This document shows positions 17,608 to 26,371 of a DNA stretch of 64,000 nucleotides, in pieces. Numbering within the stretch: the first letter of the stretch is position 1; each line of letters opens with the position of its first letter. The notes under the pieces were generated by a model. The model searched no databases and had not been told where the DNA came from. It saw only the letters and a program-made list of their open reading frames with translations. The stretch is from Polaromonas sp. (GTDB taxonomy: Bacteria > Pseudomonadota > Gammaproteobacteria > Burkholderiales > Burkholderiaceae_C). The position numbers and the translations under genes are program-made. Location: positions 62,001-126,000 of the forward strand of contig NZ_JAQSDN010000042.1 of the NCBI RefSeq assembly GCF_029945925.1, given 5' to 3'.

Positions 17608-20600
17608 TCAGCCGCAATCTTCGTTGTTGTCTGCGGGCACTACAAAGAAGAACGCAGCGCCCTTGCCTTCTTCGCTTTCAGCCCACACCCGCCCGGCGTG
17701 GCGGTCGATGACACGTTTGACGATGGCGAGCCCTACCCCGGTTCCGGTGAACTCGGTCGGAGAGTGAAGGCGTTCGAAGGTGCCAAAAAGTTTTTCGGCA
17801 TAGGCCATGTTAAAACCGGCGCCATTGTCCCTGACAAAATAAAAGACGTTGCCTTCCGAGTCCTGCTCGCTGCCCACTTCTATCCGTCCGCCGCTTTGTT
17901 TGGCGGTGAACTTCCATGCGTTGGTCAGCAGGTTCTGGATCACCAGCGACAACAGCAGGAGATCGCCGCGGATCATCAGCGACAAAGGGATCAGCACCTC
18001 CACCTCTCGCGCCGGCTCGCGTTCACGGCACTCCTGCTCGACGCGCCTGGCAATGATGGCGAGGTCCACATCCTGACAGTGCAGGGGGTCTCTGGCTGAT
18101 TTCGCAAGCGACAACAGCCCGTCGATCAATTCCCCCATTTGTTTGGTACCCGCGCGGATGCGGCTGACGTAATGTTTGCCCTTTTCACTGAGCCTGTCGC
18201 TGTCCAGTTGAGCCAGCAAGTGGCTGAATCCGTCGATGGTGTTCAGGGGCGAGCGCAAGTCGTGGGAGACGGAATACGAGAAGGCCTCCAGTTCGGCGTT
18301 CATGGCCTGCAGCTCGGCTGTGCGCCGCTTGACCCGGTCCTCCAGTTCGGCATTGAGCTGGTCCATCGCCGCCTGGATCAGCTTGCGTTCGGTGATGTCC
18401 CGCTCCACCGAAACCCAGTGGGTGCAGTGCCCGTCGCCGTCGACAATCGGCACGATGTCCAGCTCGACCCAGATCCTTTCACCACTTTTACTGTAATTGA
18501 TCAACTCGGTTCGCATCGGCCGCTTCGCCTGCATCGCCTCCCCGATGCAGTCCAGTTCGGCACGATCCGTTTCCGGCCCATGCAGGATACGAGTCGACTG
18601 GCCCAAAACCTCGTCACGGCCGTAACCCATGCGCCGCACAAAAGCGTCGTTGACAAAAACGATGCGGCGACCTGAGGCATCAGCAGGCTCACCCTCGGTG
18701 ATCAGCACAATGTCGTTCAGCCGGGATACTGCAACGTCCAGCAAGTGCAGCTGCGCTTCGCTTTTCTTGCGTTCGGTGATGTCCATGACCATGCCAGTGC
18801 GGCGGGTCTCGTTGCCCGATGAATCGAAGCTCAGGTTGCCGCGTTCGAACATCCACCGGATTTCGCCATCGGGACGCCGGACCCGGTACTCCACGTCCCG
18901 CATCTTTTTCTCTGTCGCGCCGAGCCTCCGGGACCGCAAAATGCCGGGCCTGTCTTCCGGCAGGATGGCGGCAAGGTAGGTTTCATAGCGGCCGTCGAAG
19001 GCTTCCGGCGCCATGCCGAAAAGCTGGCAGGCCTCGGGCGAAAACGTCAGCCGGTGATTGACGATATCCATGTCCCAACTCCCCATGTCGGCAACGCGAT
19101 GCGCAACCGTCAACAACTCGCTGGCGGTCTCGGCCTGGTGTTGGGCGCCTCGCAGGTCGGTAATGTCCAGCACCGTGCCGGTCATGGCCACCGGGGAACC
19201 TTCTCCGTCCAGCACCAGTTCACCACGTTCGCGCACATACCTGATCGCGCCATCAGGCCCGACAATGCGGTGTTCGTGATCCACGGGCAAGCGGTTGCGG
19301 ATTGCCGACTTATGGGCGGCATCCATGTCTGCCCGGTCTTCCGGATGCACCATCTGGAGAAAAGCCTCATAAGCAGGCGTGACGTCACCAGCCTGGATGC
19401 CAAAAATCCGGTAAAACTCTTCTGACCACGTCGCGGACCCGTCCTTCAGAGACAAATTCCAACTGCCGAGATGAGCCAGCCGCTGGGCCTCCGTAAGCTT
19501 GTGAACAATGGTGGACAGTTCCTCCTGGGTCACCAGTTGTTGTTGTATTTGAAGCTTCAGCAAATCGGCAGTCTGGTCTCGCTCCTGCTTGCGGACCAGC
19601 AAGGCCTGCGTCAGACGGTGGAAGGCGTCCGACAGTTCAATCAGTTCGTTGCTGGTTTCAGGCAGGGAGATTGAATTGCCCGATGGCATGTCCGAGCCGC
19701 CGAGTTCGTTCACCTGAGATAACAGCCGGCGCATCGGTACAACAATGGTGCGGGAGCCCACCCACCTCGCACCGGCAATGCCCATGCCGGCCAGCAGGGT
19801 CAACAAGGCCAGACTCAGCGCAAGCCGGTCCTTGGCGGCCGACAGTACATCGTCTTTTCTGATGCTGGCCGTAACCAGAAGGCCTGACGCAATCGCCTCG
19901 CCCACCGGCGCGGTTGCGTAGAAGCGGGGGTGACCATCGCGACCCGCTTTCTCGAACACAGGACTTTTAAAAGCAGGTGTCTCCGACGGGTCGGCAAATT
20001 TCGTGAAACGTGTGCCCAACAACCTGGTTATGGATTTGTCACCACCGACGATGACATTGTTGCGGTCCGTGATCACCAGTTCCACACCTGTCGTCACATC
20101 GATGGGAATGTTGATGGCCAAGGTTTGCAGGTCCATGAATGCAAACGCAACCCCGCTCAACTTTCCGGAGGCATCGTGGACCGGGCCTGCAAAGGGCACG
20201 CCCGGCATCCCCGTCAATCGGCCGACGGTGTAGCCACCAATGGCAAATTTGCCTGTCGCCAGCACCTGTTGAAAATAGTCCCGGTCAGTGAGGTTGCTGG
20301 GCCTGGCCCCTTTGGCCAGCTGGCAGGACACCTTGCCGTCCAGATCAATGATGCCGGCGTTGACGTACGAGGTAAGTTTTCCGTCAAGGTTGGCGAAATA
20401 CTCTGCGCACCGCTCCAGATCGCCGCTTTTGACCGACGGTGCGCTGGTGATGGCACTCAGCAATAGGCGGGCAGCCTCCACGCTGCGGTCAGCACCCAAG
20501 GCCGCCAGCCTGGTGGCTGCCAACAGGTCGTTCTTGGCGTGGAGCAGGCTTGCATCCTGGCTCTGAATGGAAATGTGGATGACCAGCGCAAAAACAGGCG

Positions 20601-20682
20601 AAAGTGCCGCAATGACCACGGTCACCAAGCTGGTTTGGAGCCGGGGAATGCGGGCCAAGCGATTGAACGATGAAAACATCAT
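17608..20682 (-). CDS. Membrane sensor histidine kinase with Cache-like and multiple PAS domains
   Basis: A 1024-residue sensor kinase. TM1 is at about residues 14-36, then an extracytoplasmic dCache-like sensor to about residue 285 (DRDYFQQVLATGKFAIGGYTVGRLTG), then TM2 and a HAMP-like linker. At least three PAS/PAC units follow at about 400-780; their PAC ends read GTVLDITD, GMVMDITERKKSE and SVERDITERK. The HisKA phospho-acceptor is His807 in SYSVSHDLRSPL. The ATPase domain carries the N box (QNLLTNAWKF), DNGAGF and GTGVGLAIVKR. The architecture resembles bacteriophytochrome-type kinases without a chromophore domain. No response regulator is adjacent, so the partner is unknown. Confidence 0.9.
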   Translation of the reverse strand: MMFSSFNRLARIPRLQTSLVTVVIAALSPVFALVIHISIQSQDASLLHAKNDLLAATRLAALGADRSVEAARLLLSAITSAPSVKSGDLERCAEYFANLDGKLTSYVNAGIIDLDGKVSCQLAKGARPSNLTDRDYFQQVLATGKFAIGGYTVGRLTGMPGVPFAGPVHDASGKLSGVAFAFMDLQTLAINIPIDVTTGVELVITDRNNVIVGGDKSITRLLGTRFTKFADPSETPAFKSPVFEKAGRDGHPRFYATAPVGEAIASGLLVTASIRKDDVLSAAKDRLALSLALLTLLAGMGIAGARWVGSRTIVVPMRRLLSQVNELGGSDMPSGNSISLPETSNELIELSDAFHRLTQALLVRKQERDQTADLLKLQIQQQLVTQEELSTIVHKLTEAQRLAHLGSWNLSLKDGSATWSEEFYRIFGIQAGDVTPAYEAFLQMVHPEDRADMDAAHKSAIRNRLPVDHEHRIVGPDGAIRYVRERGELVLDGEGSPVAMTGTVLDITDLRGAQHQAETASELLTVAHRVADMGSWDMDIVNHRLTFSPEACQLFGMAPEAFDGRYETYLAAILPEDRPGILRSRRLGATEKKMRDVEYRVRRPDGEIRWMFERGNLSFDSSGNETRRTGMVMDITERKKSEAQLHLLDVAVSRLNDIVLITEGEPADASGRRIVFVNDAFVRRMGYGRDEVLGQSTRILHGPETDRAELDCIGEAMQAKRPMRTELINYSKSGERIWVELDIVPIVDGDGHCTHWVSVERDITERKLIQAAMDQLNAELEDRVKRRTAELQAMNAELEAFSYSVSHDLRSPLNTIDGFSHLLAQLDSDRLSEKGKHYVSRIRAGTKQMGELIDGLLSLAKSARDPLHCQDVDLAIIARRVEQECREREPAREVEVLIPLSLMIRGDLLLLSLVIQNLLTNAWKFTAKQSGGRIEVGSEQDSEGNVFYFVRDNGAGFNMAYAEKLFGTFERLHSPTEFTGTGVGLAIVKRVIDRHAGRVWAESEEGKGAAFFFVVPADNNEDCG

Positions 20683-20923
20683 TGACTGTAACTAAACATT
20701 ACAGGCACCACAGGCGTGGGGGTTGTTTTCTGGCTTATTCCTATATGAGAGGCCTATCCACAACAGTTTGGTTGCAATCAGCTTGCGAACAGCTGCCGTT
20801 TTCGCTCAGTTCGGGGTCAGCGGCGCTGATTCTGCGCAGGGCGCGCCTGGGAAGGTGCTCGCCGCTGCCGCGTCGCTGGCGGTTGTGCCGAACCAGTTCC
20901 AGCAGCGGTGCGGTGGCGTCCTG

Positions 20924-21408
20924 CTACTGATCCGCATACAGCACAAAAAAAACCGGCATGCCGGCCGGCAAGGTCATGCGGGTTCCTGCGGCGACGTCGT
21001 CCGGGTTCTGGGTGCAGCCGTGCAGCATCACCTCCAAGGCGCCCAGCACCTCCAGCGAGCCGATAGTGGTCAGCGCAAGTCGGGTGTGACGTCATCGGCA
21101 ATCGTGGCCAGGCCCAGCACACGAATCTGCAAGGTCTGGCTGGCGGCCTGCACGGCACGCAGGTCCGCCGCACTGAGGTGTTGCAGCCCAGCACGAGCAT
21201 TGCGCGCCACCACCTGCTTGACCGCATCCGAATGCGCGCTGAGCTGGTTGCGGATGGTGGTGCGGATGAAATCGGTGCAGTTGCCGCAAAAGCCGTCGCT
21301 GACCAGAAAATCGATTTGGCCGAGGTCCACGTAACCGAGGTTGATGGTGATTTTCTCGGCCTCTGCAGTTTTGCATCTGGCAGTGACCGGGGATGGGCTT
21401 GTTGTCAT
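20924..21408 (-). pseudogene. Eroded CopG-like regulator joined to a PHB-depolymerase fragment
   Basis: From the ATG at 21408 the frame reads a CopG/ribbon-helix-helix-like protein (EKITINLGYVDLGQIDFLV, FCGNCTDFIRTTIRNQLSAH) and stops at 21070 after DDVTPDLR. The next frame continues it directly (LALTTIGSLEVLGAL), so a single-base loss near 21078 is likely. The shifted frame then passes straight into VMLHGCTQNPDDVAAGTRM, the oxyanion-region signature of PHB-depolymerase-type esterases. It ends at a stop at 20924 after about 20 more residues. Both genes are therefore truncated and merged by deletion. A short functional 112-residue CopG protein cannot be excluded. Confidence 0.6.
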
Positions 21409-21536
21409 GCCACCATCCCAATACATCCATATGGATGTTAAAGGGAGGGCTATTTCAAAGCCAAAAAATCATTTCCGAGCAGTTTTTTTTCATTGAATCA
21501 ACTTTTATCCCACGACCAGCAAGCATGAGCAGCTAT

Positions 21537-22424
21537 CTATTCAGTAGCAATTCGGGTCCGGCTGGCGGCCTCTATGAAGGCCGCCACGCGCTCCAGCTGA
21601 TCGGGCACGTTGAGCGCCGGCGCATGGCCGCAGCCCTCAATCTCCACCACTTGCGTCAAACCAGCCGCACCCGGTCCCCGCATCAGCATCTCGGTGGTGG
21701 TGTCGCGCAGCACGAGGTCGGACTCGGCGCCGCGCAGGCACAACACCGGAATCTCCAGTGCGTCGTAATGCTCCCAGATCAGGTAGTCGCCCGGGTGGTG
21801 GGTGAACTGCTGCACCATGGCCGGGTCGTAGTGCGGCGTCAGGCGGCCGTCGGGCAGGCGGCGTGCCGAGGTCTCCGTCATGCTGCGCCACTGGACGTCG
21901 CTGAGCCAGCCATAAGGCTTGTACACCTGCCGGAAGAAGGCTTCGAGCGCCAGCATGGTGTCAAAGGCCGGCGGGTTGCCGGCGTAGGACTTGATCCGCT
22001 CGACCGCCGGGTCGGCAATCTGCGGCGCCGTGTCGTTGAGCACCAGGCTCCGGATGCGGCCCTTCATGGCGGGCTCGAACAGGCCGGACGCGCAGACCGT
22101 GCCGATGGCGCCGCCCATGGAGGTGCCGACCCAGTGCGCCTTGTCGATGTGCAGTTGCTCGAACAGGTCTGCCGCAATACGCGCGTAAAACGCCAGCTGG
22201 TATTCCCCTTTCGGGTCGGGGCTCCACTGGCTCAGGCCGCGTCCGATGGTGTCGGGGCAGATCACGCGGTAGCGGTCGCTCAGGTGCGCCGCCAGTTCGT
22301 CCATATCGCGCCCGGTGCGGGCCAGCCCGTGCCAGGCAATGACGGTGGCGCTGTGCTGGTGGCCCCATTCGGTGTAATGGATCTCGCGCCCGGCGCAGGT
22401 CAGGTATTCGGACGTGTGTTGCAT
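21537..22424 (-). CDS. Alpha/beta hydrolase
   Basis: A 295-residue alpha/beta-hydrolase. The catalytic Ser is in GTSMGG and the His in EGCGHAPALN; the oxyanion stretch is IAWHGLARTGRDMD. No signal peptide is seen. The ATG at 22424 has GGAAAG upstream. It begins 35 bp downstream of livM on the same strand, so it is probably the last gene of the Liv operon and may hydrolyse an ester or amide imported by that system (inference). The stop codon falls in a short family A repeat copy (GCTATCTATTCAGTAGC at 21530). Confidence 0.85.
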   Translation of the reverse strand: MQHTSEYLTCAGREIHYTEWGHQHSATVIAWHGLARTGRDMDELAAHLSDRYRVICPDTIGRGLSQWSPDPKGEYQLAFYARIAADLFEQLHIDKAHWVGTSMGGAIGTVCASGLFEPAMKGRIRSLVLNDTAPQIADPAVERIKSYAGNPPAFDTMLALEAFFRQVYKPYGWLSDVQWRSMTETSARRLPDGRLTPHYDPAMVQQFTHHPGDYLIWEHYDALEIPVLCLRGAESDLVLRDTTTEMLMRGPGAAGLTQVVEIEGCGHAPALNVPDQLERVAAFIEAASRTRIATE

Positions 22425-22459
22425 GAAGCTGGACTTTCCGTGATCAGTTTCGTTTCGAC

Positions 22460-23539
22460 TCAGGCCTGCCCGGCTGACCGGACACGCGCGGCCCTTAGCC
22501 GCCCCACCACACCGGTGGGAAAGTAATACACCGATAAAACAAACAGGACGCCGAGCCAGAGCAGCCACCGGTCGGGCGACAGCAAGGCCGCCAGCCACGG
22601 CAGGCCGGCCGCGGCTTCGCTGCCCAGGCGCAGCAGGTCCTGCAGGTAGCTCTGCGCCACCAGGAACAGGGCCGCACCGATGGCTGCGCCGTAAATCGTG
22701 CCCATGCCGCCGATCACGACAATCAGCAACACGTCGATCATGATTTCGAAGGACAGCGAGGTGTCCGGGCCGTTGTAACGCAGCCAGAGCGCGAGCATGG
22801 CGCCGGCGACGGTGGCAAACAGGGCTGACAACACGCTGGAGGTGGTACGGTAGACCACCACACGGTAACCAATGGCTTCAGCGCGGAACTCGTTCTCGCG
22901 AATCGCCTGCAGCACGCGGCCGAAAGGCGAGTTGACGATGCGCAGCAGGCTCAGCAGCAGCACCAGCGCAATCACAAACAGCAGGTAGTAGCAAAGCAGG
23001 CGACCGTCCATGGACACGCCCAGGAAAGGTTGTTCCATGAATTCGAAGCTCGGCGACAGCAGCTCGGGCACCTTGAAGGTCAGGCCGTCTTCACCGCCGG
23101 TGATGTCCGACAGCTGCGAAGCCAGCGTCTGGAAGGCCGAGGCCACGGCCAGCGTGATCATGGCAAAAAAGATGGCCTTGACCCGCAGCGAAAACAGCCC
23201 GACGGCCAGCGACAGCACAAACGACAGCGCCAGCGCGCACAGCAGGCCCACGGCCAGCGCTCCCCAGGTCGGGCCCAGGTGGGTGGTGGCCACCGCAATG
23301 CCATAGGCACCGATGCCGAAGAACATGGTGTGCGCAAAACTGACAATGCCGGTGTAGCCCAGCAGCAGGTCGAAGCTGGCCACCAGCACGATGAAAATCA
23401 GCACCTTGGCGGCGACGTTGAGCGCCTTGACGCCGGGAAAAATGAAGGGTGCAAAAGCCAGGGCCAGCAGCAGGCCGACCAGGATCACGGCCAGCACGCG
23501 GCTGCGCGGAAAGTCGCCGGAAAGAATTCTTGTCAGCAT
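22460..23539 (-). CDS. livM: Branched-chain amino acid-type ABC permease LivM
   Basis: A 359-residue inner-membrane permease of the HAAT (Liv) family. About ten hydrophobic segments are seen, with the family signature LLGYTGIVSFAHTMFFGIGAYG near residue 60 and GGMGTIYGAAIGAALFLV near the end. The ATG at 23539 follows a family B repeat that separates it from livH. With LivH, LivF, LivG and a periplasmic binding protein it forms a complete transporter. The true substrate may be an amino acid, amide or aromatic acid; the label reflects family, not proven specificity. Confidence 0.92.
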   Translation of the reverse strand: MLTRILSGDFPRSRVLAVILVGLLLALAFAPFIFPGVKALNVAAKVLIFIVLVASFDLLLGYTGIVSFAHTMFFGIGAYGIAVATTHLGPTWGALAVGLLCALALSFVLSLAVGLFSLRVKAIFFAMITLAVASAFQTLASQLSDITGGEDGLTFKVPELLSPSFEFMEQPFLGVSMDGRLLCYYLLFVIALVLLLSLLRIVNSPFGRVLQAIRENEFRAEAIGYRVVVYRTTSSVLSALFATVAGAMLALWLRYNGPDTSLSFEIMIDVLLIVVIGGMGTIYGAAIGAALFLVAQSYLQDLLRLGSEAAAGLPWLAALLSPDRWLLWLGVLFVLSVYYFPTGVVGRLRAARVRSAGQA

Positions 23540-23563
23540 GATGAGATCCAGAAAGACGGCCGC

Positions 23564-23660
23564 AGCGCCGGGCCGCCCCAAGCAAGGCCAGCCCCTTCTT
23601 CCGGTGAAAGGGGCAGCGTAACGCCGGAGGCACACGAAGTGAAAAGCGTGGGGGCCATAT
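23564..23660. repeat. Family B repeat between livH and livM
   Basis: The block starts GCGCCGGGCCGCCCCAAGCA and ends ACACGAAGTG-AAAAGCGTGG-GGGCCATAT. The ends are inverted relative to each other (GGCCgCCCC and GGGGGCC). A second, shorter copy at 33347-33425 lies at the start of the tctE kinase gene. Only the middle differs between the copies. Confidence 0.8.
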
Positions 23661-23666
23661 TCATCC

Positions 23667-24650
23667 TCAGCGGTTGGTCACGGGGTAGATGCCCTGCGGC
23701 CGCCACAGCAGCACCGCAGCCATCAGCGCGATGTTGGAAAACAGCGCCACCTTGGGCGCCAGGAAACCGGTGTAGTTGGCCATCAGGCCCACCAGCAAGG
23801 CGCCTATCAGCGCGCCGCCGGTCGAACCCAGGCCGCCGATGATGATGACGATGAAGATCAGCACGTTGACCTGCGCGCCCATCTGCGGAATCACGTTCTG
23901 CTGGTACAGGCCCCACATCACGCCACCCAGGCCGGCCAGCGCACTGCCGACCACAAACACGCCGACAAACAGGCGTTTGATGCGGTAACCCAGCGACTCG
24001 ACCATCTCGCGGTCCTGCACGCCGGCACGGATCAGCAGGCCGATCTTGGTGCGCGCCAGCGTCCAGGCCAGCAGGGCAAACACCGCCAGGCCCACGACCA
24101 CGGCAATCAGCCGGTATTTTTCGATCGCCGCATCACCGATCAGCAATGAGCCGCGCATGGCTTCGGGCAAAGGCAGCGCGATTTGCGCCGGGCCCCAGAT
24201 CACCTTGATCAGTTCCTCGCCGATGATCATGCCGCCCATGGTGATGAGGATCTGCTTGAGGTGCTGGCCGTAAACCGGCCGCACGATGAAACGCTCAAAC
24301 GCCAGGCCGACGGCACCGGCCACCAGCATCGCCACCAGCATGGCCGGCAGCACCGCCACCAGGTTGCGCCACAGCTCCTGCGAGCCGGTCCAGTCGCTCA
24401 TGGCGCCCAGCACACTGGTGGCCACAAAGGCTCCCAGCGCGATGAACACGCCATGGCCGAAATTGAGCACGTCCATCAGGCCGAACACCAGCGTCAGGCC
24501 CGAGGCAATGATGAAAATGATCATGCCCATGGCCAGGCCGGCGACCGTGAGCGTGAGCCAGGTCGAGCTGGAGCCGATGAAGGGGAACACCCCCACGGCG
24601 AGCAAGGGCACCAGCGCCAGCGGTTTCCAGTCAAAGTCGATAGTTTTCAT
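23667..24650 (-). CDS. livH: Branched-chain amino acid-type ABC permease LivH
   Basis: A 327-residue integral membrane permease of the HAAT family with eight or so hydrophobic segments. Family motifs are LTLVFGLMDVLNFGHGVFIALGAF at about residue 50 and IIIGGLGSTGGALIGALLVG near the C terminus. Its start overlaps the livF stop by 4 bp, so the two are translationally coupled. The 127-bp gap to livM is filled by a family B repeat. Confidence 0.93.
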   Translation of the reverse strand: MKTIDFDWKPLALVPLLAVGVFPFIGSSSTWLTLTVAGLAMGMIIFIIASGLTLVFGLMDVLNFGHGVFIALGAFVATSVLGAMSDWTGSQELWRNLVAVLPAMLVAMLVAGAVGLAFERFIVRPVYGQHLKQILITMGGMIIGEELIKVIWGPAQIALPLPEAMRGSLLIGDAAIEKYRLIAVVVGLAVFALLAWTLARTKIGLLIRAGVQDREMVESLGYRIKRLFVGVFVVGSALAGLGGVMWGLYQQNVIPQMGAQVNVLIFIVIIIGGLGSTGGALIGALLVGLMANYTGFLAPKVALFSNIALMAAVLLWRPQGIYPVTNR

Positions 24651-25375
24651 AGTGCCAGTCCAAGCAGGGATTGCTGCAGCGCCGCATCTTCGGCCAGTTC
24701 GGCCATGGACCCGGCATGCACGACGCGGCCGTTGTCCATCACGGCCACGGTGTCGCCCAGGCGTTTGGCGAAACTGATGTTCTGCTCCACCAGCAAAATC
24801 GTCACGCCGCTGGCCTTGAGCTGCGCAAACGCATCAATCATGTTGTTGATGATGGCCGGCGCCAGGCCCTTGCTGGGCTCGTCGACGATCAGCAGTTCAC
24901 GCGGCTCCACAATGGCGCGGGCCACGGCCAGCATCTGCTTTTGTCCGCCGGAGAGTTTGCCCGCCGGGTGGTTCCAGAATTTTTCGACCGCGGGAAACAG
25001 CGAGAAGATCCATTTCAGGCGTACCTCGTCCATCTGGCTGGCGCGTTTGGCGCTGCGGGCCGCCAGCAGCATGTTTTCCTTGACCGTGAGGTCCGAGAAA
25101 ATGCCCATGCTTTCAGGCACGTAGGCAATATTGAGTTCGGCAATCTGCGGCGTGCTGAGCCTGGTGATGTCGCGCCCCGCAAAACTGACCCGCCCTTGCG
25201 AGGCCTGCCACAGTCCCATGATGGTGCGCAGCGTGGTGGTTTTTCCGGCGCCGTTGCGGCCCAGCAGCATGGTCAGCTGGCCGCGCGGAATGGCCAGGTC
25301 CACGCCATGCAGGATGTGGTACGCGCCGATGTGGGTGTGCACACCCTCAAGCGTCAGAAGATTTTCTTTGTTCAT
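24647..25375 (-). CDS. livF: Liv-type ABC transporter ATPase LivF
   Basis: A 242-residue ATPase subunit. Walker A is GRNGAGKTT, the signature LSGGQKQMLAVARA, and Walker B LLIVDEPSKGLAP. The Pro-Ser after the Walker B Glu and the short length are typical of LivF rather than LivG. It overlaps livG upstream by 4 bp and livH downstream by 4 bp. Confidence 0.94.
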   Translation of the reverse strand: MNKENLLTLEGVHTHIGAYHILHGVDLAIPRGQLTMLLGRNGAGKTTTLRTIMGLWQASQGRVSFAGRDITRLSTPQIAELNIAYVPESMGIFSDLTVKENMLLAARSAKRASQMDEVRLKWIFSLFPAVEKFWNHPAGKLSGGQKQMLAVARAIVEPRELLIVDEPSKGLAPAIINNMIDAFAQLKASGVTILLVEQNISFAKRLGDTVAVMDNGRVVHAGSMAELAEDAALQQSLLGLAL

Positions 25376-26202
25376 GGCTGTTCGCTCCTTCCCCCTCGAG
25401 GGGGAAGGTCGGGATGAGGGGGCGTCCTGTCTTGCGCCGAAGCGTTCTGAGGGCTTGCCCCCAGATAAGCTTCCTGCACAATCGGCGACGCAATCACCTC
25501 GGCGGGCTCGCCATCGGCGACCAGCGTGCCGTTGTGCAGCACGATGATGCGGTCGGCGAGTTCGCGCACCACGTCCATCTTGTGCTCCACCAGCAAAATC
25601 GTCTTGCTCTTGTCCTGCTTGAGCTGGCGGATCAGGTTCAGGATCACGGGCGCCTCGTCGGTGCTCATGCCGGCGGTCGGTTCGTCGAACATGAACACCT
25701 GCGACTCCAGCGCCATCAGCAAGGCCACCTCGAGCTTGCGCTGGTCACCGTGCGGCAGGCTGGCCACCGGCATCGCGGCCTTGCCCTGCATCGCCACGAT
25801 TTCCAGGATTTCTTCGGCGCGCTGCAGCAAGGCCTTGTGGTCGCTCCAGATGCTCCACAGGTTCAGGCCGCGCCGGTGCTTGCCGTGGTGCGTGGCCTGC
25901 ACCGCCAGTCGGACGTTTTCGAGCACCGACAGGTTGGGAAACAGGTTGGTCAGCTGGAAAGCCCGGCCCAGGCCTGCCAGCGTGCGTGCCGAGGCGCTCA
26001 GGCCGGAGATGTCCTCGCCATTGAGAAAAACCGTGCCGCTGCTGGCCTTGAGTTGACCCGAGATCAGGTTGAAATACGTGGTCTTGCCGGCGCCGTTCGG
26101 GCCAACAATGGCCGTCAAGGTGCCAGGCGCAAAGGTGCAGCTGACAGCATTGACCGCCACGTGCCCGCCGAAGCGGATCGTGAGTTCTTTGGTTTGAAGC
26201 AT
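25372..26202 (-). CDS. livG: Liv-type ABC transporter ATPase LivG
   Basis: A 276-residue ATPase subunit. Walker A is GPNGAGKTT, the signature region SLPHGDQRKLEVA and Walker B VFMFDEPTAGM. The LivG hallmark FQLTNLFPNLSVLENVRLA is present. The ATG at 26202 was chosen over an open upstream frame because that extension runs through repeat DNA. It lies 169 bp downstream of the binding-protein gene, with a family C repeat in the gap. Confidence 0.93.
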   Translation of the reverse strand: MLQTKELTIRFGGHVAVNAVSCTFAPGTLTAIVGPNGAGKTTYFNLISGQLKASSGTVFLNGEDISGLSASARTLAGLGRAFQLTNLFPNLSVLENVRLAVQATHHGKHRRGLNLWSIWSDHKALLQRAEEILEIVAMQGKAAMPVASLPHGDQRKLEVALLMALESQVFMFDEPTAGMSTDEAPVILNLIRQLKQDKSKTILLVEHKMDVVRELADRIIVLHNGTLVADGEPAEVIASPIVQEAYLGASPQNASAQDRTPPHPDLPPRGGRSEQP

Positions 26203-26269
26203 TTCTATTCCCGTTGAATCGGGGAGCGGCGTAGCGAGCGGGCAGGAGGCCAGACGGACTCCCTTGACT

Positions 26270-26361
26270 GTCATCCCGGACCAGATCCGGGATCCATGTG
26301 GGCACAACGCAAATGGTTGGGTCAGCGTGGCATGGATTGCGGGTCAAGCCCGCAATGACAA
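26270..26361. repeat. Family C repeat between the Liv binding-protein gene and livG
   Basis: Two palindromes: ATCCCGGA/TCCGGGAT (26272-26292) and ATTGCGGG-TCAAG-CCCGCAAT (26336-26356), each flanked by TGTCATC or GACAAG. In a polycistronic mRNA these hairpins could lower expression of livG and downstream genes relative to the binding protein (inference). Confidence 0.75.
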
Positions 26362-26371
26362 GACAAAGAAA

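Noticed and set aside
20924..21068. A complete PHB depolymerase gene
   Set aside because: Only about 20 residues around the LHGCTQNPDD motif remain before a stop; no catalytic Ser region follows.
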